A stretch of DNA of 24,213 nucleotides. It comes from an uncultured Prevotella sp. Its GTDB lineage: Bacteria; Bacteroidota; Bacteroidia; Bacteroidales; Bacteroidaceae. A program made the position numbers and the translations under genes. Under the pieces are notes generated by a model. The model ran no database searches, was not told the DNA's origin, and saw only the letters and a program-made list of their open reading frames with translations. Within the stretch, counting starts at the first letter, position 1. Each line of letters starts with the position of its first letter. The DNA is taken from NCBI GenBank assembly GCA_900539625.1, contig UQCW01000044.1:1-24213 (forward strand), written 5' to 3'. Shown piece by piece: positions 15,308 to 23,454 of this stretch.

Positions 15308-16699
15308 ATGACGTTAATCAAATCTATCTCAGGTTTCCGCGGCACCATCGGTGGCAAGCCGGGAGACACCCTCAATCCAATTGACATTGCAAAGTCAGTA
15401 TCAGCTTACGCAAGCCTTCGCGAACGCGTAGTTGGTCCGTATCGTCGCAAAATCGTAGTCGGCCGTGACGCCCGCATTTCAGGCGAAATGGTTTCCCACG
15501 TTGTTTGTGGCACCCTCATGGGAATGGGCTTCGATGTGCTCAACATCGGCTTGGCTTCAACTCCAACAACTGAATTGGCGGTTACTATGGAACGCGCCTG
15601 TGGCGGAATTATCATCACGGCCAGCCACAACCCACGTCAATGGAACGCTCTGAAGTTTCTCAACGAGCACGGCGAGTTTCTTCCTCCTAAAGAGGCCCAG
15701 GAAGTAGTTCAGCTAGCACGCTCTTGCGACTTCAGCTTTGCAGACGTAGACAACCTTGGTTGCTACACCAAAAACTTCTATTTCGACCAGCGCCACATCG
15801 ACCTCGTCAAATATCTCGAGCTCGTTGACGTAGAGGCCATCCGCAAGGCCAACTTCCGTGTGGCCATCGACACAGTCAACTCTGTCGGCGGCATCATCCT
15901 CCCGAAACTCCTCGGACAGCTCGGCGTCACTCAGGTGACGGGTCTCAACACTGAGCCGACTGGCGATTTCGCCCACAACCCAGAGCCTTTGAAGGAACAC
16001 CTTTCAGACATCCGCAACCTCATGCGTAAAGGACACCACGACGTAGGTTTCGTTGTTGACCCAGATGTCGACCGTTTGGCGCTCGTTTGTGAAGACGGCA
16101 GCATGTTTGGCGAAGAATACACGCTCGTTGCCGTTGCCGACTATGTGCTCCAGCACACACCGGGCAACACCGTTTCCAACCTCTCTTCAACCCGCGTCCT
16201 CCGCGATGTCACAGAGAAATATGGCTGCACCTATACGCCAGCAGCCGTTGGCGAAGTCAACGTTGTGACGAAGATGAAGGAAACAGGCGCCGTTATTGGT
16301 GGCGAAGGAAACGGCGGAGTCATCTATCCTGCCGCACACTATGGCCGCGACGCATTGGTTGGTATCGCCTTGCTCTTGACCTACATGGCCAAGACCAAGA
16401 TGAAGGCCACCGAGCTTCGTGACTCCTTCCCGAAATATTGCATTGCCAAGAACCGCATCGACCTCGACCCGAAGACCGATATCTACGCTATCCTCCAGAA
16501 AGTCAAGGACCTCTACAAAGACCAGATGATCACGGATATCGATGGCGTCAAAATCGACTTCCCCGACAAGTGGGTTCATTTGCGCAAATCAAACACTGAA
16601 CCGATCATTCGCGTATATTCTGAAGCATCCACCATGGAAGAAGCCGATGCTCTCGGCAAGCAGATCATGGACGTTGTGTATAGCATGACAAAAGAATAA
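15308..16699 (+). CDS. glmM: Phosphoglucosamine mutase (phosphohexomutase family)
   Basis: Converts glucosamine-6-phosphate to glucosamine-1-phosphate for UDP-GlcNAc and cell-wall synthesis; 463 aa, cytosolic. The phosphoserine loop is TASHNPRQWNALKF (Ser106), the metal-binding loop is DPDVDRLA, the sugar-recognition loop is GEGNGGV, and the phosphate-binding loop is RKSNTEPIIRVYSEA. These establish an alpha-D-phosphohexomutase; the glmM assignment follows the usual annotation of this Bacteroidetes form, and phosphomannomutase activity cannot be excluded. A TATTTTTG box lies at 15181-15188, but I see no matching -33 TTTG, so the promoter is uncertain. A terminator follows at 16729-16790. The 236-base gap before it contains G+C-rich and A-rich stretches only. 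Confidence 0.87.
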   Translation: MTLIKSISGFRGTIGGKPGDTLNPIDIAKSVSAYASLRERVVGPYRRKIVVGRDARISGEMVSHVVCGTLMGMGFDVLNIGLASTPTTELAVTMERACGGIIITASHNPRQWNALKFLNEHGEFLPPKEAQEVVQLARSCDFSFADVDNLGCYTKNFYFDQRHIDLVKYLELVDVEAIRKANFRVAIDTVNSVGGIILPKLLGQLGVTQVTGLNTEPTGDFAHNPEPLKEHLSDIRNLMRKGHHDVGFVVDPDVDRLALVCEDGSMFGEEYTLVAVADYVLQHTPGNTVSNLSSTRVLRDVTEKYGCTYTPAAVGEVNVVTKMKETGAVIGGEGNGGVIYPAAHYGRDALVGIALLLTYMAKTKMKATELRDSFPKYCIAKNRIDLDPKTDIYAILQKVKDLYKDQMITDIDGVKIDFPDKWVHLRKSNTEPIIRVYSEASTMEEADALGKQIMDVVYSMTKE

Positions 16700-16728
16700 T
16701 TCTTGGGGACTTCCCCACAACAACATCA

Positions 16729-16790
16729 GGTTCAAACGCGTTTGCTGCCCCAACAAAAAAAAGGTGGCAAGCACGTTTGAACCATTTTTC
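16729..16790 (+). terminator. Terminator after glmM
   Basis: GGTTCAAACGCGTTTGCTGCC at 16729-16749 pairs imperfectly with GGTGGCAAGCACGTTTGAACC at 16763-16783, followed by ATTTTTC. A smaller TGGGGA/TCCCCA hairpin lies just upstream at 16704-16716. The remaining 95 bases up to the element at 16886 show nothing I recognise. Confidence 0.7.
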
Positions 16791-16885
16791 ATTAAAAGAG
16801 GAGCTGATAAACACAGCAAGCCAGTCTCTGAAATTCATGTCAGAAACATAAGTAATGCTCTTGGCAGATTCAGATCACCCGCTTA

Positions 16886-17077
16886 TAAGTAGGTGTTCAG
16901 AATTAGTTTATATTGAATTGTCGTATTATTTTGTTCCTACAGCTGTCTTGAAGAAGGAGCGTAGCGGGCTACGTGACTGATGAAAGACAGTTGTAGGGGC
17001 AAAAGAATGCGGCAAGGCAATATTAAACTGGCTTATCCTTACATGGATAGTATAAACTAATTTTGAACACCTACTTA
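16886..17077. mobile_element. 192-bp foldback MITE-like element
   Basis: Ends are TAAGTAGGTGTTCAGAATTAG (16886 onward) and CTAATTTTGAACACCTACTTA (ending 17077). The inverted pairing continues inward: TTTTGTTCCTACAGCTGTCTT at 16929-16949 mirrors 16984-17004, and CGTAGC-GG-GCTACG forms a hairpin at 16960-16973. The whole unit can fold into one long imperfect hairpin. It has no open frame of note. It stops 35 bases before the sulfatase start codon. Bases TA border AGTAGG...CCTACT on both sides. Confidence 0.75.
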
Positions 17078-17112
17078 ACAAAGCTCCCCACCTCCCAAAC
17101 AACACACAAAAC

Positions 17113-18657
17113 ATGGAAAAGAAAAAAATATTGATGTTTCTTCCGACCCTCTTCCCCGCCATCGCTGGCGCACAAGGGCACTACAACATCGTCTATATCA
17201 TGACCGACGACCATACGGCGCAAATGATGAGTTGTTACGACAAGCGCTACATCAGTACGCCAAATCTCGACCGCATTGCCGCCGACGGCGTGCGCTTCGT
17301 CAATAGCTATGTGGCCAACTCCCTCTCAGGCCCCAGCCGCGCCTGTATGCTGACGGGAAAGCATTCACACAAAAACGGATTCACCAACAACGAACACGGC
17401 ATCTTCGATGGCTCGCAGCAGACCATGCCGAAGCTCCTTCAGAAGGCAGGATACCAAACGGCATTAATCGGAAAATGGCACCTCGTCAGCACGCCCACGG
17501 GATTCGACTATTACGACTACCTCCCTGCGCAGGGCAACTATTACAACCCCGACTTCATCAACATGAAGGGAGAGACCTATCAGGAGAAGGGCTACCTCAC
17601 CAATATCATTACCGACAAGGCCATCGACTGGTTGGAAAACAAGCGCGACAAAAACAAACCCTTCCTCTTGCTCATACACCACAAGGCCTGCCACCGCAAC
17701 TGGTTGCCAGAATTGAAATATCTGCACGAATATGAAGACCAGACGTTCCCCATCCCCTCCACCTTCTACGACAACTATGAAGGCCGCGTCGCTGCCGGAG
17801 CGCAAGAAATGGAAATCGGCAAACACATGGACATCATCTACGACACGAAGATGTATCGTCCAGGCCTCAATACGCCGCTAACGGAGAACTATCTCAACAT
17901 GGTGGGCCGCATGGACAGCAAAGAACGTGCAGAATACGACCATTTCTACGACTCCCTTTCAACCGACTTCTGGCAACGCCATCTCGAAGGCAAGCAGCTC
18001 GCCGAATTCAAATATCAGCGCTATATGCGCGACTATGCCAAAGTGGTCAAGACACTCGACGACAACGTAGGTCGCACGCTCAACTATTTGCGCGATGCTG
18101 GTTTGATGGACTCCACCCTCGTGGTCTACACTTCCGACCAGGGCTTCTACATGGGCGAGCACGGATGGTTCGACAAGCGCTTCATGTATGAGGAATCATA
18201 CAGCACCCCGCTCGTCATGCACCTCCCGAAGGGCTTCAACGCCAAGGGCGACATCAAGGAAATGGTGCAGAACATCGACTATGCGCCAACCTTCCTCGAA
18301 CTTGCCGGTGCACCGATTCCCGACGACATACAAGGCAAGTCGCTCCTGCCGCTCTTGAAGGGGCAGCACCCGAAAAACTGGCGTAAGAGCCTTTACTACC
18401 ACTATTACGAATATCCTGCGGAGCACAGCGTGAAGCGCCATTATGGTGTCAGCACTGCCGACGGATGGAAACTCATCCACTTCTACAACGACATCAACGA
18501 ATGGGAACTCTACAACTTGAACACCGACCCTGAAGAGTTGCACAATCTCTACGGAAAGAAGGGTTATGAGGCTGTCACCAAGCGTTTGATGAAGGAACTT
18601 GTCAAGCTCCAGAAGCAGTACGACGACCAAGACGCTTTGAAGTTCAACAAAATGTAA
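17113..18657 (+). CDS. S1-family sulfatase, secreted
   Basis: Removes sulfate esters from a glycan, probably in the periplasm; 514 aa with a signal peptide (MEKKK then a hydrophobic run ending AGAQ). Metal-binding residues Asp32-Asp33 are in IMTDDHTAQ. The formylglycine site is of the serine type, SGPSRACMLTG (Ser72), so an anaerobic sulfatase-maturating radical-SAM enzyme should be needed; none is in the window. The distal metal site is TSDQG (Asp342, Gln343) followed by GEHGWFDKR. The N-terminal sequence around STPNLDRIAADGVRFVNSYV resembles, from memory, GlcNAc-6-sulfatase-type S1 enzymes of Bacteroides, but the subfamily is not certain. A foldback element lies just upstream and a strong terminator follows. 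Confidence 0.92.
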   Translation: MEKKKILMFLPTLFPAIAGAQGHYNIVYIMTDDHTAQMMSCYDKRYISTPNLDRIAADGVRFVNSYVANSLSGPSRACMLTGKHSHKNGFTNNEHGIFDGSQQTMPKLLQKAGYQTALIGKWHLVSTPTGFDYYDYLPAQGNYYNPDFINMKGETYQEKGYLTNIITDKAIDWLENKRDKNKPFLLLIHHKACHRNWLPELKYLHEYEDQTFPIPSTFYDNYEGRVAAGAQEMEIGKHMDIIYDTKMYRPGLNTPLTENYLNMVGRMDSKERAEYDHFYDSLSTDFWQRHLEGKQLAEFKYQRYMRDYAKVVKTLDDNVGRTLNYLRDAGLMDSTLVVYTSDQGFYMGEHGWFDKRFMYEESYSTPLVMHLPKGFNAKGDIKEMVQNIDYAPTFLELAGAPIPDDIQGKSLLPLLKGQHPKNWRKSLYYHYYEYPAEHSVKRHYGVSTADGWKLIHFYNDINEWELYNLNTDPEELHNLYGKKGYEAVTKRLMKELVKLQKQYDDQDALKFNKM

Positions 18658-18766
18658 TGGCAATCTAAGCAGTGGCGAAAAAGACAGGCCGTTCTGTTTT
18701 TTTTTACCATTACTTACCATTGCTAAATGGGGCGTTCTGAAAAACGCTGCATTCAGAATATACACC

Positions 18767-18808
18767 AAAAAAGGCAGACCCGGCACAATGCTGGGTCTGC
18801 CTTTTTTT
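18767..18808. terminator. Terminator after the sulfatase gene
   Basis: GGCAGACCC (18773-18781) pairs perfectly with GGGTCTGCC (18793-18801), followed by seven T and preceded by six A. It can work on both strands, although the next - strand gene has its own terminator at 18877-18923. Confidence 0.88.
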
Positions 18809-18867
18809 GATGAGATGGGATAGGGGAGGAGCAAAGCTCTTTTCTAAAACGCACCCCGAATTTTTAA

Positions 18868-18923
18868 TAAAAAAATGAGTTATGAAAAGTGTCACACATT
18901 ATGTGCACGCATTTTCATAACTC
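18868..18923 (-). terminator. Terminator of ssrA
   Basis: Read on the - strand, GAGTTATGAAAA (18923-18912) pairs perfectly with TTTTCATAACTC (18888-18877). Further CACA/TGTG pairing closes the loop, and a T-run follows (18875-18868). It begins 21 bases after the mature tmRNA end. Confidence 0.88.
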
Positions 18924-18944
18924 ACTGAAAGTTAATTACGATCG

Positions 18945-19346
18945 TGGACCAGGAGGGGATTGAACCCTCGTCCAAACAAGGAAATAACAAGCTTTCTACA
19001 TGCTTATCTTTGCTTTGAGGTTTTCGTGTCGCAACAAGGCCAAAGCCACCCGCGCTGCAACCTTATCTTCTAAGTGTTTCGCCACGCTTGCGAAGCCAAG
19101 ACGTGACTATTCCCGATATAATAGCACCGCTGAATCAAGACGCTTCGGAAAAAGAGCTCTTGAGCGATGTCTCGTTCCAACAATCGTTAGTCGGAATTAA
19201 GCTGATGTACTATACTTCGATCAAGCAGCGAGAGCGTAGTTGTTTTCGCCAATTAAATTTTTGAAAGCCGAGATTATAGTGCCCACCTTCAGGCGCACTG
19301 CATGCTTACCTGCCATCTCTACCTGCTGTCAAATCCAGTCTGGCCC
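18945..19346 (-). ncRNA. ssrA: tmRNA (ssrA), tag GENNYALAA
   Basis: Rescues stalled ribosomes in trans-translation with SmpB and tags the nascent peptide for proteolysis. The 5' end GGGCCAG (19346-19340) pairs with CUGGUCC near the 3' end (18952-18946), and the discriminator A is at 18945; CCA is not encoded (the next bases are CGA). GACUGGAUUUGACAG follows the 5' end, as in other tmRNAs, and the 3' T-arm contains GGGUUCAAUCCC. The tag frame runs from 19250 to 19221 and reads GGC GAA AAC AAC TAC GCT CTC GCT GCT TGA, giving GENNYALAA, a tag known from Porphyromonas-type Bacteroidales. About 402 nt, one-piece form. A consensus promoter lies immediately upstream and a terminator downstream. Confidence 0.96.
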
Positions 19347-19361
19347 GAAATGTTTGGTTCG

Positions 19362-19392
19362 CAAATTTACGGGTTTATTTTTTACGGGCAAA
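19362..19392 (-). promoter_or_regulatory. Bacteroidetes-type promoter of ssrA
   Basis: Read on the - strand: TTTG (19392-19389), a 19-base spacer, then TAAATTTG (19369-19362). This is a full match to TTTG / TAnnTTTG. The mature tmRNA 5' end is 16 bases further on, which leaves a short leader for RNase P removal. Confidence 0.85.
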
Positions 19393-19537
19393 ATTTTACG
19401 CCAATTTTTTAATGGCGTTTACGATAAGTGGGTGGGCCGTGGGCGGACGGAACCTGGGCTTTCAATCCGCCGCCTGGGTTTCTTGCTCCTTGGCTTTCGC
19501 AAGAGGTCTCAGGGTTTTCTCTGGAACCGATGCGTTT

Positions 19538-20044
19538 TCATGGATGGCTTTCGCCTCCTTCGTATATCTGACGAGCAAGCATAGACACTATCTTTTCGAG
19601 ATAGACCTTGTCCGTCTCGTCAAAGGTGTTCAATTCGCAACTATCGATGTCTAACACGCCTTTCACCTCGCCGCCCGCCATTATCGGCACGACGATTTCG
19701 GAGCGTGAAGAAGAACTGCAAGCGATGTGGCCGGGGAAAGCGTCAACGTCGGGAACCACCAGCGTTTGGCGTTTGGCCCAGGCTGTTCCGCAAACGCCAC
19801 GGCCCTGGCGGATGCGATAGCAGGCCACGTCGCCTTGGAAGGGGCCTAAGTGCAGATGGTCGCCGTCGACCACATAGAAGCCGACCCAGAAAAAGGAGAA
19901 GGCTTGGCGGATGGCGGCGGCGACGTTGGCCATGACGCTGACTTCGCGGCGCTCTCTTGAGATGAGCGTGGCGATGTCTTCTATGAGGTGTTTATAGCGC
20001 GTCTGCTTGTTGGCTGTTGGCATGGTTTGTATTTCGAATGACAT
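19538..20044 (-). CDS. msrC: Free methionine-(R)-sulfoxide reductase (GAF domain)
   Basis: Reduces free methionine-R-sulfoxide in the cytosol using thioredoxin. A single GAF domain of 168 aa (or 161 aa from the second ATG at 20023). The three cysteines of the fRMsr family are present: Cys75 in VACYRI, Cys85 in GRGVCGTA and Cys109 in GHIACSSSSRSEIVVPI. Their spacing of 10 and 24 residues equals that of E. coli fRMsr Cys84/94/118. The FFWVGFYVVD strand and VLDIDS near the end also fit. The start is 70 bases after the RNA methyltransferase stop on the same strand, so co-transcription is possible. Downstream, 19347-19537 holds only the ssrA promoter and a small ACGCCA/TGGCGT inverted repeat. Confidence 0.9.
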   Translation of the reverse strand: MSFEIQTMPTANKQTRYKHLIEDIATLISRERREVSVMANVAAAIRQAFSFFWVGFYVVDGDHLHLGPFQGDVACYRIRQGRGVCGTAWAKRQTLVVPDVDAFPGHIACSSSSRSEIVVPIMAGGEVKGVLDIDSCELNTFDETDKVYLEKIVSMLARQIYEGGESHP

Positions 20045-20114
20045 GAGCTTGGGGGGTGTTGGTGGTGTTCTGGAAATAAAATGTTGGGGAGATGCAAGGG
20101 AAATGGCCGGTGGC

Positions 20115-20915
20115 TCATCTTTTGCACAACTCCCAGAATGCCACGGCAGAAGCGGCGGCGACGTTGAGGGAGTCTACTCCGTTTGCCATGGGAATTTTGA
20201 CTACATAGTCGGTGCTTTCAATCACTTCGCGTGTGAGTCCGTCGCCCTCGGTGCCCATGACGATGGCCAGCCGCGGTTCTGCTTTCAGACAGGGGCTGTC
20301 GAGCGGGATGGACTGGTTGCAAAGCGCCATAGAGACGGTTTTGAAACCAAGTTTGCCCAGGGACGAGACGGGCGCTTCGAGCCACGTCCACGGAAGAAGG
20401 AAAACGGAGCCCATGGAGACGCGAACGGCGCGGCGGTTGAGCGGGTCGCACGAGGTCGTCGTTAGCAACACGGCGTCGATGCCCAATGCGGCGGCGGAAC
20501 GGAAGATGGCGCCGATGTTGGTGGTGTCGACCACGCTGTCGATGACCACGACGCGGCGGGCGCTCTGGCAAACATCTTCAACGCTGGGCGGGGTGGGGCG
20601 GCGCATGGCGCAAAGCACTCCGCGCGTGAGCGTATAGCCCGTGAGACTGGCAAGCAGTTCTCGCGGTCCTGTGTAGACGGGGATGTCTCCGCAGGCAGCA
20701 ACGATGTCGGCAGCGTCGCCCTTGATGTGGCGTTCTTCGCAAAGAAGCGCCAATGGTTGGCATCCTGCGCTGATTGCCACGCGGATGACCTTCGGGCTCT
20801 CAGCGATGAAGATGCCTTTCTCGGGATCCAGGCGGTTGCGCAGTTGGGCTTCCGTCAGTGTGGAAAAGAGTTCAACGCCCGGCGTTTGCAACGAATCTAT
20901 ATGTATGACTGGCAT
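20115..20915 (-). CDS. SPOUT (TrmH/SpoU-type) RNA 2'-O-methyltransferase
   Basis: Transfers a methyl group from S-adenosylmethionine to a ribose 2'-OH of tRNA or rRNA. 266 aa from ATG 20915; the frame is open to 20999, but that extension crosses a perfect palindrome and I do not use it. The N-terminal part (about 1-110) is the substrate-binding-like domain (IFIAESPKVIRVAISAG). The three SPOUT motifs are clear: motif 1 DSVVDTTNIGAIFRSAAALG (127-146, Asn133 and Arg139), motif 2 IVMGTEGDGL (218-227, Glu223), and motif 3 IPMANGVDSLNVAAASAVA (241-259, Asn251). The target nucleotide cannot be inferred. It lies between GH84 (64-base gap with palindrome) and msrC (70-base gap), all on the - strand. 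Confidence 0.9.
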   Translation of the reverse strand: MPVIHIDSLQTPGVELFSTLTEAQLRNRLDPEKGIFIAESPKVIRVAISAGCQPLALLCEERHIKGDAADIVAACGDIPVYTGPRELLASLTGYTLTRGVLCAMRRPTPPSVEDVCQSARRVVVIDSVVDTTNIGAIFRSAAALGIDAVLLTTTSCDPLNRRAVRVSMGSVFLLPWTWLEAPVSSLGKLGFKTVSMALCNQSIPLDSPCLKAEPRLAIVMGTEGDGLTREVIESTDYVVKIPMANGVDSLNVAAASAVAFWELCKR

Positions 20916-20931
20916 TGGCGTGGAGGATGAC

Positions 20932-20963
20932 AGTAATGGCTGGAACGCGTTCCAGCCATTACT
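20932..20963. repeat. Perfect 32-bp palindrome
   Basis: Bases 20932-20947 (AGTAATGGCTGGAACG) are the exact reverse complement of 20948-20963, with no unpaired centre. It lies 16 bases after the GH84 stop and 16 bases before the RNA methyltransferase start on the - strand. No T-run follows on either side. It may form a strong mRNA hairpin or bind a dimeric protein. Confidence 0.85.
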
Positions 20964-20979
20964 AAGAGGTTTGTCAGAA

Positions 20980-23199
20980 TTATTGTTTTGTAAATTCAAA
21001 GTGTTTGAAGAACACCTTCTGTTCCTGGCCGCTGATATTGGTCAGTCGCAGTTTGGATGCCTTCATGCCGCTCAGTTCGTTGCCTGTGTGGATGACAGGG
21101 TCGTCGGCTTTGTAGTGGAGCAGACTGACATTCTTCCAGGCTCCGTCAACAAAGAGTTCCAGTTTGAAGTTCTTCGCCATGTCGTTGACGCCCAAATTGA
21201 ACGCCATACCCTGGAAGGTGATGTCGCGGTCGCCTTCAATCACAAATTCGCCGCCAGCCTGCCAGTTGATGACTTCGAGTGCCGGCGTCACGTTTACCTG
21301 GTTTCCGCGCATCGTGACAGGCAGCAGCGCCAGCTGGCTGACTGTGCTCGACACCTTAAACGGATTGTATTCAGCCACATTGCTGAGAGCGGTGTCATTC
21401 TTGGCATTGTAGCTGTCAACGGCCAATGAGAAAAGTTTGTTGAGCGTTGGGAGCATCACCTTGGTGGCCACTTTGATGCCGGGTTGCAGCGGATGGCGAA
21501 CGTCGGAATTTTCCAACTGATACATCTGTTCCTGCAAGGAGCGGGCCTGCTGATAATAGCCATTGAAGCCAGGGAAGGCATTCGCTGGTTTGCCGTCTTT
21601 GGCCATATAGAGGCGGCAGACAGCCTGGCCATATTCAGCCACGTTCTTGCCCTGCAACAACCACGGACGCAATTCGCGAACGAGTTCGGCATTAGATTTG
21701 TCGCAAAGCAAGAGGTCGCAAGAAACGCCCAATTGCTCCAGTTTTTCGCTCAACTGGCGGATGGTTTCTGCTGAAGGTTTTCCGCTGTTCACGTCGGCGG
21801 CAAGTTCCTTCAGTTCTTCACCCTCTTCGCGGCGGAAGCCATGACCGTTCTTTCCGAGGTCTTTGTTGTAAAGGGCAAAGGTGCGGAGTGCCTGCGCGTT
21901 ATCGGGAAGAAGTTCTTTGATGGCCTTTTCCCAATCCTTTTTGAAGTCGTATGCCTTCATGTTCCACGTATAGTCGGCAACGCCATAGAGGGCGATTTTC
22001 GACGCCTCGGCGTGTTCCATCGGGTTCGACACGAAACCAGAAAGTTTGTCGGCAATGTCCAAATCGTTGCCGTATGTTGGAGCCAGCGTGATGTGGTCGC
22101 GCACGAAGTCGGTCACTGGGAAATTCCACCAGATATAGGCCTTGCGCTCAATGCGCTCGTTGACCCAGTCGGTGCCTTCTTTGTCGATGCAATGAACCAC
22201 GGTGTTGCCCGTCCACATGATGTTGATGCTCTTGTTGAGTTTGGAGCCCAGCGTACGCAGATAGCCCTTCTTCTCGTTGACCCAAGAGCGGTTGTATTCC
22301 GTTGGGCACATCACGAGCGGTGCCACATCTGGTTTCTTTTGAATGAAGTTGTTGTCAACATAGTTGAGCAGTTCGGCCTGCTTGTCGGCCTTGGTGCCTT
22401 CTCCCCAGATGTCGTCGAAGAACACGGCAAAGGCCCGCACGCCTAATTTGTACATCTGCTCAAGTTTGGCCACCAAGGCATCGCGGTCTTCGTTGTTCCA
22501 TTTGATGTCAACGCCCGGATGGATGGCCCAGTAGAAGCTCACGCCGTTGCGCTTGGCATGTTCTGCCAATTCTTTGATGCGCAGGCCTTCCTTCTCGGGA
22601 TATGGCACACGCCAATGTCCACGGTGGTAAGGGTCGTCTTTCGGACCATATATATATACGTTCATCTTGTGGCGGCCGTAGAAGTCAAACTGGCTCAGGC
22701 GTGCCTCGTGGCTCCAGGGAGTGCCATAGAAACCCTCAACAACGCCGCGGAACGGCACGTCGGGCCAGTCGGTCACCGTGCAAACCTCCAATTTCCCTTC
22801 AGACATTGAGGCCAAGAGAGTTTGTACACCGTAATACAATCCGTTTTCATCGCGGCCCACAATCACTGCGCCTTTTTTGCTGATGCTCAAATAATATCCT
22901 TCGGCATGCTTCGGCACGAGTTTGTCGTATTTCTTGGTTGCCTTGTCGCCAACGACACCGATGGTCACGCAGTAAGCGCCTTTTGCCTGCACGTCGCAGT
23001 TTTCAGTCAGGGTCTTGGCAGCCGTTGAGCTGCTGCGGCCTTTGTCTGAGAAAATCTTGATGGTTTTCGGGGCATCGAAAAGCATGCCGCCTTCTGCCTT
23101 CACCTGTTGCGGAACTGGATTGACAAGGGCTATTTGGGCTTGCATCCCTGCGGAGAAGCAGGAAAGGACGAAGCCGACTGTGAGAAGTGTTTTCTTCAT
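20980..23199 (-). CDS. GH84 beta-N-acetylglucosaminidase (O-GlcNAcase-like)
   Basis: Exported family 84 glycoside hydrolase removing terminal beta-GlcNAc by substrate-assisted catalysis. 739 aa, almost the length of the characterised Bacteroides thetaiotaomicron enzyme. Signal peptide ends AGMQA. An N-terminal GH20b/hyaluronidase-N-like domain covers about 25-145 (LVNPVPQQV... GLYYGVQTLLA). The catalytic barrel starts at VPFRGVVEGFYGTPWSHEARL (148-168). The catalytic Asp pair is in AVFFDDIWGEG (Asp262, Asp263). Later barrel strings include MCPTEYNRSW, IMWTGNTV, YIWWNFPVTD and GVADYTWN. A helical part and a beta-sandwich-like C-terminus (about 630-739, VIEGDRDITFQGMAFNLG) follow. Likely acts on host or dietary glycans in the periplasm or at the surface. 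A promoter lies at 23238-23269. Confidence 0.95.
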   Translation of the reverse strand: MKKTLLTVGFVLSCFSAGMQAQIALVNPVPQQVKAEGGMLFDAPKTIKIFSDKGRSSSTAAKTLTENCDVQAKGAYCVTIGVVGDKATKKYDKLVPKHAEGYYLSISKKGAVIVGRDENGLYYGVQTLLASMSEGKLEVCTVTDWPDVPFRGVVEGFYGTPWSHEARLSQFDFYGRHKMNVYIYGPKDDPYHRGHWRVPYPEKEGLRIKELAEHAKRNGVSFYWAIHPGVDIKWNNEDRDALVAKLEQMYKLGVRAFAVFFDDIWGEGTKADKQAELLNYVDNNFIQKKPDVAPLVMCPTEYNRSWVNEKKGYLRTLGSKLNKSINIMWTGNTVVHCIDKEGTDWVNERIERKAYIWWNFPVTDFVRDHITLAPTYGNDLDIADKLSGFVSNPMEHAEASKIALYGVADYTWNMKAYDFKKDWEKAIKELLPDNAQALRTFALYNKDLGKNGHGFRREEGEELKELAADVNSGKPSAETIRQLSEKLEQLGVSCDLLLCDKSNAELVRELRPWLLQGKNVAEYGQAVCRLYMAKDGKPANAFPGFNGYYQQARSLQEQMYQLENSDVRHPLQPGIKVATKVMLPTLNKLFSLAVDSYNAKNDTALSNVAEYNPFKVSSTVSQLALLPVTMRGNQVNVTPALEVINWQAGGEFVIEGDRDITFQGMAFNLGVNDMAKNFKLELFVDGAWKNVSLLHYKADDPVIHTGNELSGMKASKLRLTNISGQEQKVFFKHFEFTKQ

Positions 23200-23237
23200 G
23201 GGAGAATCGTCTTGTTGTATGAATAAAAATTTACCTA

Positions 23238-23269
23238 CAAACTTACGTTTTTTTTGTCATATATGCAAG
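23238..23269 (-). promoter_or_regulatory. Bacteroidetes-type promoter of the GH84 gene
   Basis: Read on the - strand: CTTG (23269-23266), a 20-base spacer, then TAAGTTTG (23245-23238). The downstream box matches TAnnTTTG exactly and the upstream box is one base off TTTG. It lies 38 bases before the start codon. Confidence 0.7.
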
Positions 23270-23424
23270 GCGTAATGGAGGGAAGCCAGAAAAATCCCTT
23301 TTAAATACTAATATACTACCTAACACTCTCCCGCTCTCGCTTCATTTCCTTATTATTTTTGTATATTTTAATTCTACATGACAATTGCGCATGGTAAAAA
23401 TAGTGTGGAATATTAAACAAAATT

Positions 23425-23454
23425 TTTGCCGATGAAAACTTTTTTGTACATTTG
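23425..23454 (+). promoter_or_regulatory. Bacteroidetes-type promoter of the YiiX-like gene
   Basis: TTTG (23425-23428), an 18-base spacer, then TACATTTG (23447-23454). If it is used, transcription would begin around 23459-23462, downstream of the ATG at 23432 and next to an in-frame GTG at 23459. Confidence 0.6.

Noticed and set aside
19398..19418. ACGCCA / TGGCGT inverted repeat upstream of ssrA as a terminator of msrC
   Set aside because: Only a 6-bp stem with an A/T loop and no T-run on the - strand; it could equally be an upstream promoter element.
20040..20100. GGTGTTCTGGAAATAA upstream of msrC as another element end
   Set aside because: No inverted partner is found nearby and the match to the family core is short.
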